Shown here: one piece after another, positions 1-6,209 of the stretch
How the letters are laid out: each line of letters starts with the position of its first letter
Numbering within the stretch: the first letter of the stretch is position 1
NCBI GenBank assembly: GCA_945906115.1
Contig: CAMDQP010000059.1
Location: 1 to 6,755 of the forward strand
Direction: 5' to 3'
Length of the DNA stretch: 6,755 nt
Source of the DNA: Opitutus sp. GAS368
GTDB taxonomy: Bacteria > Verrucomicrobiota > Verrucomicrobiia > Opitutales > UBA953
Position numbers and translations under genes: made by a program
The notes under the pieces: model-generated
Database searches by the model: none
Told to the model about the DNA's origin: nothing
The model's input: the letters and a program-made list of their open reading frames with translations, nothing else

Positions 1-1419
1 TCCGGCGCGCTGTACGTACTCGACGAACCGAGCATCGGCCTGCACCCGCGGGACAATGATCGCCTCATCGGCTCGCTTAAAGATCTCCGCGACCGCGGTA
101 ACACGGTCCTCGTCGTCGAACATGACGAAGATACCATGCGTGCCGCTGACCTGGTGGTCGACATGGGTCCGGGCGCTGGCGTCCATGGCGGTACAATCGT
201 TGCGCAAGGCACCGCGGCCGCACTCGAGAAACGCGCTGACTCCGTCACGGGACGCTTCCTTAAGGAAGCCATCCCTCATCCCCTCCGCGGCATCCGCCGG
301 GCGGTCGCCGGCAAGGGAGCGCCCGCCGAATGGGTCCGCCTGAAGAATGCCGCGCTCCGCAACCTCAAGGGGTTCGACGTCCAGATTCCCGTCGGCCGAC
401 TCACCGTCGTCTGCGGCGTTTCGGGTGCTGGCAAATCCACTCTCATCACCGACCTCCTTGCTCCAGCAATCCGCGCAGCCGTTGCCAAGAAGAAGGATGG
501 CCTGACAGGCAAGGAAGCCCTCGCCGTCGTCTCCTATCAGGGCAAGCCAGCCTTCGCCACGCTCTCGGGCCTTAAAGGGTTCCGCCAACTGGTGGTCGTC
601 GACCAAGAACCGATTGGCAAGACGCCGCGCTCGACGCCGGCGACCTATATCGGCGCCTGGGACCTCATCCGCGTCCGCCTCGCTTCGCTTCCCGAAGCCG
701 CGATTCGCGGACACGGCGCCGGCTTCTTCTCCTTCAATACTACCGGCGGACGTTGCGAAGCCTGCTCGGGCGCCGGCCGCATCAAGCTCGAGATGAGTTT
801 CCTGCCCGACACTTACGTACCATGCGAAGAATGCGCCGGCACGCGCTACGGCTCGGCTGCCAAGGCCATCCGCTGGAACGGCAAGTCGGCGGCGGACCTC
901 CTCGCGATGACGTTCGAGGAAGCCGCCGCGTTCCTTTCCTTCGACGCCAAGCTCGGCGACCTCTGCGGACTGATGGTGAAGACCGGGCTGGGCTACCTCA
1001 CGCTCGGACAGAGTAGCCCGACACTCTCGGGCGGCGAAGCGCAGCGACTCAAACTTGTCAGCGAACTCGCCCAAGGGCTCCCGACCTTCCGCGAACGCTC
1101 GCGCGGCGAGATCCGTCCGAACCTCTACATCCTAGAGGAGCCAACCATCGGCCTACACCAGGCGGACTGCCGCCGCCTCATCGAGCTCCTCCACGCGCTC
1201 GTCGACCAAGGCCATACGGTCATCGTCATCGAACATCATCCCGATGTAATCGCTGAAGCGGACTGGGTACTTGAGATCGGTCCCGAAGGCGGCAACGCCG
1301 GCGGCGAGCTCGTGCACGCGGGCGACCCCGAATCCCTTGCCAAGCAGAAAAAATCGCCGACGGCCCCGTCGCTAAGGCTTACACTCCAACGCGGCCTCGT
1401 TAAAAAGAGCCTAGTTTAA
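1..1419 (+). CDS. uvrA: UvrABC excinuclease subunit A, C-terminal half (5' end outside window)
   Basis: UvrA is the damage-sensing ATPase of nucleotide excision repair; it dimerises, loads UvrB at lesions and acts in the cytoplasm on DNA. The frame is open from base 1, so about 472 C-terminal residues of a roughly 950-residue family are present. It enters at the Walker B of the first ABC domain (LYVLDEPSIGLH, 13-48). The second ABC domain follows: Walker A GVSGAGKST (415-441), DQEPIGKTPRS, a four-Cys zinc module CEAC-X19-CEEC (754-834, canonical spacing), signature LSGGEAQR (1024-1047), Walker B LYILEEPTIGLH (from 1123) and the H-loop His (1234-1236). Two oddities: the Walker B Mg-ligand Asp is Glu (1135-1137), and the signature-to-Walker B linker is about ten residues longer than in E. 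coli UvrA. The first ATG visible in frame (136) is internal, not a start. Identity is near certain. Confidence 0.97.
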   Translation, partial: SGALYVLDEPSIGLHPRDNDRLIGSLKDLRDRGNTVLVVEHDEDTMRAADLVVDMGPGAGVHGGTIVAQGTAAALEKRADSVTGRFLKEAIPHPLRGIRRAVAGKGAPAEWVRLKNAALRNLKGFDVQIPVGRLTVVCGVSGAGKSTLITDLLAPAIRAAVAKKKDGLTGKEALAVVSYQGKPAFATLSGLKGFRQLVVVDQEPIGKTPRSTPATYIGAWDLIRVRLASLPEAAIRGHGAGFFSFNTTGGRCEACSGAGRIKLEMSFLPDTYVPCEECAGTRYGSAAKAIRWNGKSAADLLAMTFEEAAAFLSFDAKLGDLCGLMVKTGLGYLTLGQSSPTLSGGEAQRLKLVSELAQGLPTFRERSRGEIRPNLYILEEPTIGLHQADCRRLIELLHALVDQGHTVIVIEHHPDVIAEADWVLEIGPEGGNAGGELVHAGDPESLAKQKKSPTAPSLRLTLQRGLVKKSLV

Positions 1420-1442
1420 GACTCGGAAAACTGCGGTTCCCT

Positions 1443-1470
1443 TTGACCCAGCCCAGCGGAGCCGTATTTC
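1443..1470 (+). promoter_or_regulatory. weak candidate sigma-70-type promoter before pdxJ
   Basis: In the 67-base uvrA-pdxJ gap, TTGACC (1443-1448) matches five of six -35 consensus bases. It is followed after 16 bases by TATTTC (1465-1470), a poor -10 matching only the TAT. If real, transcription would start about ten bases before the pdxJ ATG. One good hexamer is expected by chance at some frequency, and pdxJ may simply be read through from uvrA, so this is weak. Confidence 0.2.
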
Positions 1471-1486
1471 TACCAGCCGAAGCCCG

Positions 1487-2242
1487 ATGTCCACCCGTCC
1501 CATCCTCCTCGGCGTCAATATCGACCACGCTGCGACGCTGCGCCAAGCCCGCTACCGCGGTATGCACATGTCGCCGCACGCGGAACCCGACGTCGTGGCC
1601 TTCACGCGCGAAGCCCTCGCCGGCGGTGCCGATGGTATCACGCTCCACCTGCGCGAAGACCGCCGCCACATCCAGGACGCCGACGTCCATGCGATCGCCG
1701 CGATCCCAGGCATCCGTCTCAATCTCGAGATGGCCTGCACCGCTGCGATGACGGTCTTCGCTCTGAAGCTCCGCCCCGCCGCCGTCTGCCTGGTCCCGGA
1801 ATCACGCGAAGAGGTCACGACCGAAGGCGGGCTCGACGTCGCCGGCCAGCTCGACCGCGTCAAGGAGACCACCCAAGCGCTAAAGGCTGCGGGCATCGAG
1901 GTCTCTCTCTTCATCGGACCCGACGCGCCGCAGATTGAAGCCGCGGTCGCCGTCGGTGCTCCCGTCATCGAACTCCACACGGGCGCCTTCGCCAACGCTT
2001 GGAAATCCCCGGCCGCCGAAGCCGAACTCGCCCGTCTCAGCGTCGCCTGCGAGCAGGCCCACCGTCTCGGGCTCATCGTGAACGCCGGCCACGGCATCAA
2101 CTACGATAATATCCGCGCGATTCTATCGCTCCCACACCTGAACGAACTGAACATTGGCCACTCGATCGTCGCCCGCGCGCTCTTCACTGGCATCCGCAGC
2201 TCGGTCGCGGAGATGAAGGCGCATCTGACGAAGAAAGCATGA
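1487..2242 (+). CDS. pdxJ: pyridoxine 5'-phosphate synthase PdxJ
   Basis: PdxJ condenses 3-amino-2-oxopropyl phosphate with 1-deoxy-D-xylulose 5-phosphate to make pyridoxine 5'-phosphate, the ring-closing step of the DXP-dependent vitamin B6 pathway. It is a cytosolic (beta/alpha)8 enzyme. At 251 residues it is close to the 243 of E. coli PdxJ and aligns end to end. Visible family motifs: GVNIDHAATLRQAR (Asn11, Asp13, His14, Arg19), HLREDRRH (54-61, with the His and Arg matching the E. coli active-site pair), LNLEMA (Glu81), LVPE and TTEGGLD (102-117), VNAGHG (198-203, phosphate/ring-closure His202) and LNIGH (221-225). All expected catalytic positions look intact. The ATG at 1487 gives the family's normal N terminus; no clear Shine-Dalgarno precedes it. 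Its stop overlaps the acpS start as ATGA, suggesting translational coupling. Adjacent pdxJ-acpS is also familiar from Proteobacteria. Confidence 0.97.
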   Translation: MSTRPILLGVNIDHAATLRQARYRGMHMSPHAEPDVVAFTREALAGGADGITLHLREDRRHIQDADVHAIAAIPGIRLNLEMACTAAMTVFALKLRPAAVCLVPESREEVTTEGGLDVAGQLDRVKETTQALKAAGIEVSLFIGPDAPQIEAAVAVGAPVIELHTGAFANAWKSPAAEAELARLSVACEQAHRLGLIVNAGHGINYDNIRAILSLPHLNELNIGHSIVARALFTGIRSSVAEMKAHLTKKA

Positions 2243-2634
2243 ACCTCGAAGGCGGCAACGTGCTCGGCGTCGGTGTGGACCTCACGGAGGTCGACCGCAT
2301 TCGCTCCGCGCACGTGAAGCATGGCGCCGCCTTTCTCGACAAGGTCTTCACTCCCGCCGAACAGAAGCTCTGCCTCGCGAAGGCCGACCCGTATCCTTCC
2401 CTCGCCGCTCGCTTCGCCGCCAAGGAGGCCGCGAGCAAGGCCTTCGGCACCGGCATCGGCGCTGATTTCGCGCTGACAAGCGTCGGGGTCCTCAACGGCC
2501 CCGAAGGTGAACCCGTCGCCGAGCTGGATGAAAAGGCCCGCGCTCTTCTCGCCGCCCGTGGTGCCACTCGTCTCCTGCTCTCACTCACCCACACCGATAC
2601 GCTGGCCCAAGCCTTCGTGGTGCTGGTCCGCTGA
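2239..2634 (+). CDS. acpS: holo-[acyl-carrier-protein] synthase AcpS
   Basis: AcpS transfers the 4'-phosphopantetheine arm from coenzyme A to the conserved Ser of acyl carrier protein, activating it for fatty acid synthesis. It is a small cytosolic trimeric enzyme. The product is 131 residues, normal for the family. The N-terminal motif GVGVDLTEVDR carries the Mg-binding Asp14. RFAAKEAASKAFGTGIG (58-74) carries the second metal ligand Glu63 and the conserved Lys67. The C-terminal LLLSLTHTDTLAQAFVVL (112-129) is the usual S-(I/L)-(S/T)-H strand. The start is fixed by the ATGA overlap with the pdxJ stop, and no upstream alternative is needed. The two genes very likely share an mRNA. Nothing looks damaged. 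The only other possibility would be a Sfp-type transferase, which is longer and lacks this layout. Confidence 0.96.
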   Translation: MNLEGGNVLGVGVDLTEVDRIRSAHVKHGAAFLDKVFTPAEQKLCLAKADPYPSLAARFAAKEAASKAFGTGIGADFALTSVGVLNGPEGEPVAELDEKARALLAARGATRLLLSLTHTDTLAQAFVVLVR

Positions 2635-2797
2635 GAGCATGAGCGGTAACGCACGCCTACCGGTCCAGAGCTGTGCCGAAGCCGCACCGTCGACGGGCTG
2701 AGGGAAACCCCCGGGGAAGAAGCGGTGAGAACTACCGACCTCCTCGCTGGGCTGTCCCCTGTCTTGCGCGGCTGAAGCGGGCCCACTGGCTGGCGGG
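2635..2797 (+). other. acpS-dprA gap with hairpin potential, no convincing protein
   Basis: These 163 GC-rich bases separate two genes in an otherwise tight run. The best protein candidate is a 20-codon frame (ATG 2639 to TGA 2699-2701), starting five bases after the acpS stop; it resembles nothing I recognise. Two related stem-loops can be drawn. CGGTA (2644-2648) pairs with TACCG (2658-2662), and CGGT (2723-2726) with ACCG (2734-2737). Both stand in repeated AGCGGT...CTACCG contexts (2642-2662 and 2721-2737). An outer stem GGGGA (2713-2717)/TCCCC (2755-2759) could enclose the second. There is no T-tract, so this is not an evident intrinsic terminator. I could not match it to SRP RNA, RNase P, tmRNA, 6S or a known riboswitch core. 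It may be leader or attenuator RNA for dprA, or chance pairing in GC-rich DNA. Confidence 0.35.
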
Positions 2798-3883
2798 ATG
2801 CTTCCGATCCCGACCGACCCGCTCGCGCAACGCGTCCTCCTTAACGGGCTCAAAGGCGTCGGGCCAGTCACAGTTCGGCGGCTGCGCGATGCGTTCGGCG
2901 GCGATCTCTCGGTCGCACTCGGCGCGCCAGCCGATCAGCTGGCTAAGGTCCAAGGCGTCAGCCGGCCCGTCGCCACGGCCATCGCCGCTCGCGAATTCGC
3001 TTGGGCGGCGGAGATGGGCCGCGTCCGCGACCTGGGTTTCCGCCTGCTCAGCGAAGACGACGCCGCCTGGCCGCCGCCTCTCACCAAGCTCTGGGATCCG
3101 CCGCTGGTGCTCTACGCCGAAGGCACGCACATCCCTGCTGAGCGTGCCGTCGGTATCATCGGCTCGCGGCATTGCACGACGTATGGCGCCTCGCTCGCCC
3201 GTAGCTTCGCGCGTGACCTGGCGCAGGCTGGCTGGTGGATTGTTAGCGGACTGGCCCGCGGTATCGATACCGCCGCGCACGAAGGGGCACTCGATGCGGC
3301 CGGGCGCACGGCGGCCGTAGTGGGGCACGGACTCGACCTCACCTTCCCACCGGAAGCGGTCCGACTGCGCGCCCGCATGAAGATTGATGGCTGCGTGCTT
3401 TCCGAATTCCCGCTCGGGCGGCCCGCCGACCGACAAACCTTCCCGCAGCGCAACCGCATCGTCGCCGGATTGGTCCGGGTGATGGTGATCGTCGAGACCG
3501 ACGTCGACGGCGGCAGCATGATCACCGCCCGCTTCGCCGGCGACCTCGGCAAGACGCTCTGTGCCGTGCCTGGAAGAGCGGACAGCCCGTCGAGCCGCGG
3601 ATGTCACGCACTCATCCGCGACGGCGCGACGCTCGTCTCTTCGGTAGACGACATCCTCACTGAACTGGGCGAAAGCCGCGGCAGTCCCGCGCTCGCGCTC
3701 ATCGAGGATCCGCCCGAGTTCGCGCGCTGGCTGCCGCACTTTGCTGGCGGGACGGCGCATGACGCCGAAAGCCTATCCGTGCTCGTGGATTGCGCGGTCG
3801 CCGAAGCCGCGGTGAGCCTGACGATGATGGAAATCCGCGGCGTGCTCACGCGACGGCCCGACGGACGCCACGAACGAACCTAA
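2798..3883 (+). CDS. dprA: DNA processing protein DprA (Smf)
   Basis: DprA binds incoming single-stranded DNA during natural transformation, protects it and helps load RecA; it is cytosolic and also occurs in species not known to be competent. The product is 361 residues, typical of long DprA proteins. From the N terminus: a helix-hairpin-helix/SAM-like region (GLKGVGPVTVRRLRDAFGG, 17-35); the Rossmann-fold core with GSRHCTTYG (122-130), SGLARGIDTAAHEGAL (150-165), VVGHGLDLTFP (174-184), LSEFPLG (201-207), FPQRNRIVAGL (215-225), GGSMITARFA (238-247) and AVPGR (256-260); and a C-terminal winged-helix segment (about 311-358) ending RRPDGRHER. Small departures from consensus are GCG to GHG and the usual Asn before LI to His. 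An in-frame stop at 2726-2728 and no intervening ATG support this start. It ends one base before the convergent gene's stop. Confidence 0.95.
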   Translation: MLPIPTDPLAQRVLLNGLKGVGPVTVRRLRDAFGGDLSVALGAPADQLAKVQGVSRPVATAIAAREFAWAAEMGRVRDLGFRLLSEDDAAWPPPLTKLWDPPLVLYAEGTHIPAERAVGIIGSRHCTTYGASLARSFARDLAQAGWWIVSGLARGIDTAAHEGALDAAGRTAAVVGHGLDLTFPPEAVRLRARMKIDGCVLSEFPLGRPADRQTFPQRNRIVAGLVRVMVIVETDVDGGSMITARFAGDLGKTLCAVPGRADSPSSRGCHALIRDGATLVSSVDDILTELGESRGSPALALIEDPPEFARWLPHFAGGTAHDAESLSVLVDCAVAEAAVSLTMMEIRGVLTRRPDGRHERT

Positions 3884-3884
3884 C

Positions 3885-4517
3885 TCAGCGGTGGGGCCTG
3901 TTGCCCTCATTCGCCGGCACTGGCGCCGTGAGCGGATTGCCTCGGCAAAGGTCGATGATCGCCTTGGGCTTAGCAAAGCAGTCCCGGAGCGAACCCATGA
4001 GCGGACGCCAGCCGTCGCCGAACGCCGCAGGGTAAGCCGTCGCCCGCAGCGAGGCATGATCCGCTAGCCAGAGAGCGCGGACGCAATGCCAACCTTGGGA
4101 GATGAAGACAACATGGTCGTCGGGATAATAGGCCTTCGCGCGTCGCACCGAATCGAGCGTGCGCCAACCGTACGGGTCTTCGACGATCGGACAGGTCACG
4201 CCAGCCGCGCGCAGCTGCGCCGCCATCACACGCGCATGGACGTCGGTGCCGGAAGTCACGATGAGTTTCACGCGCCCCGAGCGCGCCAGCTCCAGGGCGG
4301 CATCGATGCGCGGACGATAGGTCCCGGTGCGCTCACCGGTCGCGCCCACGAATTCATCCGTCCCGAGGAGCACCATCACGGAGCCGACCGGGACTTCCAA
4401 CGGATTACCGGCCAGTCGCCCCCATCCGGCCGACCAAACCCAGAGGTTCGATCCGATGAAGAAAAGGACCAGCAACGCTAAGATCGCACCCACCCCGCGT
4501 TTGAGCCATCGAGACAT
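3885..4517 (-). CDS. SanA/DUF218-family membrane-anchored envelope protein
   Basis: The product matches the SanA/YdcF (DUF218) family layout. E. coli SanA is an inner-membrane protein affecting envelope barrier function; its biochemical activity is not settled. From ATG 4517 it has 210 residues: a basic N terminus (MSRWLKRG), one hydrophobic segment at about 8-30 acting as a membrane anchor, then a DUF218 domain. Its motifs are VMVLLGT (47-53), YRPRIDAALELARSG (67-81), LIVTSG (85-90), WRTLDSVRRAK (118-128), ISQGWHCVRALWLA (139-152, with the family His144 and Arg147) and AIIDL near the end. Starts at ATG 4529 or TTG 4538 would add four or seven residues. I prefer 4517 because the basic residues then directly precede the membrane segment, but no Shine-Dalgarno decides it. 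The gene converges with dprA and diverges from the sigma-54 activator. I assign the family confidently, the exact role not. Confidence 0.88.
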   Translation of the reverse strand: MSRWLKRGVGAILALLVLFFIGSNLWVWSAGWGRLAGNPLEVPVGSVMVLLGTDEFVGATGERTGTYRPRIDAALELARSGRVKLIVTSGTDVHARVMAAQLRAAGVTCPIVEDPYGWRTLDSVRRAKAYYPDDHVVFISQGWHCVRALWLADHASLRATAYPAAFGDGWRPLMGSLRDCFAKPKAIIDLCRGNPLTAPVPANEGNRPHR

Positions 4518-4562
4518 GGAAACGACCATTACAGCCAAAAATCCGTTGGCAAGGGGGTCTGT

Positions 4563-4596
4563 CCATAGGGTTATGCCTAAATTTAAGCACCTATGG
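4563..4596. repeat. inverted repeat with nested near-palindrome (operator or enhancer candidate)
   Basis: CCATAGG (4563-4569) and CCTATGG (4590-4596) are perfect 7-base inverted repeats separated by 20 bases. Inside lies TGCCTAAATTTAAGCA (4574-4589), a 16-base dyad pairing at seven of eight positions, with the perfect core TAAATTTA. By hand count, 31 of 70 bases from 4561 to 4630 are G or C, well below the flanking genes. The dyad lies about 89 bases upstream of the start predicted for the sigma-54 promoter candidate, the usual distance for an enhancer bound by an NtrC-type activator. It could equally be an operator for the divergent SanA-like gene. Confidence 0.5.
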
Positions 4597-4642
4597 GTTG
4601 CCGAAAGTCGGTATTAGCTCATTTTGAGGGGGAGTCCGCCAA

Positions 4643-4658
4643 TGGCACGGATTCTGCC
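4643..4658 (+). promoter_or_regulatory. candidate sigma-54 (-24/-12) promoter of the response regulator gene
   Basis: TGGCACG (4643-4649), four bases, then CTGCC (4654-4658) closely match the sigma-54 consensus TGGCACG-N4-TTGCW. The essential GG (4644-4645) and GC (4656-4657) are exactly ten bases apart. The first T of the -12 element is C, and the base after GC is C instead of A/T. With GC at -13/-12, transcription would start near 4669, only about four bases before the ATG at 4673. The downstream gene encodes a sigma-54 activator, so autoregulation is plausible. Against it: the implied mRNA is nearly leaderless. Confidence 0.5.
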
Positions 4659-4672
4659 TACTTTTACTCAAC

Positions 4673-6166
4673 ATGAGCGCCCATCCTTCCGCCGCGAACG
4701 CCAAAGTCCTCGTCATCGACGACGACAAGGACCTCCGCTACTCGCTCCGCCGCGCGCTGGCTGGCCTTGGCCACACGGTCATCGAAGCCGACAGCGGCGA
4801 AACCGGCGTCGTCGCCGCCAAGCGCGAACAGCCCGACGTGATCCTACTCGATAACCGCATGGGCGGCATGACCGGTATCGAGACCTTACAGATGCTCCGC
4901 GGCGCCCAGCCGCAGGCGATGGTGATTCTGATGACCGCGTTTGGCACCACGCAGACCGCCATCGAAGCGATGAAGTTCGGCGCGTACGACTACGTCATGA
5001 AGCCCTTCGACCAGGCGAAGCTCATCGCGCTCGTCGACCGGGCCCTCTCCGCGCGCCGCGACCTCGCGGCCGCCACGAAGTCCACGCGCACGCTCGTCAA
5101 TCCCGACGACTACAAGGAAGGCATCGTCGGCAGCTCCGAACCGATGCAGGAAGTACTGAAGTCCATCGGCCAAGTCGCCGCGAGCGACGCCACCGTGCTC
5201 ATTACCGGCGAAAGCGGCACGGGCAAGGAGCTCGTCGCCCGCTGCATTCACCAGCATTCGCTCCGCGCCAAGGGCACTTTTCTGGCGGTCAATTGCGCAG
5301 CCATCCCTGAGAACCTCATCGAGTCCGAGCTCTTCGGCCACGAGAAAGGCGCCTTCACCGGCGCGATCAACCAGAAGCTCGGCAAGTTCGAGCTTTGCGA
5401 TGGCGGCACAATCTTCCTCGACGAAATCGGCGACATGTCCCTACCCACGCAGACCAAGGTCCTCCGCGCCATCCAGGAAGGCGAAATCCAGCGCGTCGGC
5501 GGCACGGTCACCGTCAAGATCAGCGTGCGTCTCGTCGCCGCGACCAACAAGGACCTTGAGGCGATGGTGACCACGCGCCAGTTCCGCGAAGACCTCTACT
5601 ACCGCCTCAACGTCTTCCGCATCCGCCTGCCCGCCCTCCGCTACCGCAAGGGCGACGTACCGCTCCTCGTGGACTACATGCTGCAGCGCCAGGCCGCCGC
5701 GAAGAAGATCAAGCCGAAGCGCCTTTCGAACGAAGCGCTCGACGCCCTACTCGCCTACGACTGGCCGGGCAACGTACGCGAACTCGAGAACGTCGTGCAG
5801 CGCGCCAACGTGCTCGCCAAGGGTGAGACAATCCTCCCGAAGGACCTACCCCAAGATGTCCTGAATCCCCGCAAAACGCCGATTGCGCCGCCTGTCTCCG
5901 CCGCGATGGCCCCTATCGCCGCCGTGCCTGAAGCCGCCGCCCCTGTCGCCGGCCTCATCCCGGCCTACGATACCATCTACAAGCAGTGCCGAGTAAACGA
6001 CGGAAAATCCATCCTCTCGGCCATCGAGATGGAAATGATTCGCCGCGCGATGGAAGAGACCCGCGGGAACCAGCTCCGCTCCGCGATGATCCTCGGTATT
6101 AACCGCTCGACGCTAAAGAAGCGCCTGCTCGAGATGCGCGAGGCCGGCATCAAGGTCTTCACTTAA
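4673..6166 (+). CDS. NtrC-family response regulator, sigma-54-dependent transcriptional activator
   Basis: A cytosolic two-component regulator that, when phosphorylated, should oligomerise at an enhancer and use ATP hydrolysis to open sigma-54 RNA polymerase complexes. It has 497 residues. The receiver spans about 11-125: acidic pocket Asp16-Asp18, phosphoacceptor Asp60 (ILLDNRM), Thr88, Lys110 (MKPF). The AAA+ domain spans about 150-380: Walker A GESGTGKE (179-186), sigma-54 contact loop GAFTGA (226-231), Walker B FLDEIGD with Asp250 and Glu251, sensor AATNKDL, arginine-finger region FREDLYYRLN (304-313), and WPGNVREL (364-371). An Ala/Pro-rich linker (about 402-430) leads to a Fis-type helix-turn-helix (about 449-488, ending in GINRSTLKKRLLEM). 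All ATPase and sigma-54 contact motifs look intact. No histidine kinase is adjacent, so the partner and targets are unknown. ATG 4673 gives a normal receiver N terminus but lacks a Shine-Dalgarno. Family certain; no specific gene name assigned. Confidence 0.95.
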   Translation: MSAHPSAANAKVLVIDDDKDLRYSLRRALAGLGHTVIEADSGETGVVAAKREQPDVILLDNRMGGMTGIETLQMLRGAQPQAMVILMTAFGTTQTAIEAMKFGAYDYVMKPFDQAKLIALVDRALSARRDLAAATKSTRTLVNPDDYKEGIVGSSEPMQEVLKSIGQVAASDATVLITGESGTGKELVARCIHQHSLRAKGTFLAVNCAAIPENLIESELFGHEKGAFTGAINQKLGKFELCDGGTIFLDEIGDMSLPTQTKVLRAIQEGEIQRVGGTVTVKISVRLVAATNKDLEAMVTTRQFREDLYYRLNVFRIRLPALRYRKGDVPLLVDYMLQRQAAAKKIKPKRLSNEALDALLAYDWPGNVRELENVVQRANVLAKGETILPKDLPQDVLNPRKTPIAPPVSAAMAPIAAVPEAAAPVAGLIPAYDTIYKQCRVNDGKSILSAIEMEMIRRAMEETRGNQLRSAMILGINRSTLKKRLLEMREAGIKVFT

Positions 6167-6209
6167 CCTTTGCCTCGGGCTGGGAATGGGTTTGGTTAGC
6201 GCTTCCCCC

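Noticed and set aside
1552..2100. 182-codon minus-strand frame opposite pdxJ
   Set aside because: Shadow of the well-supported pdxJ reading frame; composition is low-complexity Ser/Arg/Ala with no motif.
2635..2797. SRP RNA, RNase P RNA, tmRNA, 6S RNA or cobalamin riboswitch in the acpS-dprA gap
   Set aside because: The GC-rich GGGAAACCCC and GGGGAAGAAGCGG stretches look suggestive, but none of the conserved cores of these RNAs can be placed.
2732..3760. 342-codon open frame on the minus strand opposite dprA
   Set aside because: It is antisense to a clearly recognised dprA, is Arg-rich as expected for the complement of GC-rich coding sequence, and shows no family motifs.
3728..3883. Apparent truncation of the DprA C-terminal winged helix
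   Set aside because: Aligning from about residue 311 to a typical DprA tail places the whole domain without gaps; it is divergent, not shortened.
4530..4620. Sigma-70 promoter on the minus strand for the SanA-like gene
   Set aside because: TTGCCA and TAATGG-like hexamers can be found but not at 16-18 base spacing.
6189..6202. Second GG-N10-GC sigma-54 site before the DUF1080 gene
   Set aside because: Only the GG and GC match; the rest departs from TGGCACG-N4-TTGC, and the implied start would fall inside the coding sequence.
6182..6207. GGGAA/TTCCC hairpin after the response regulator as a terminator
   Set aside because: Five-base stem with a 16-base loop and no T-tract; too weak to call.
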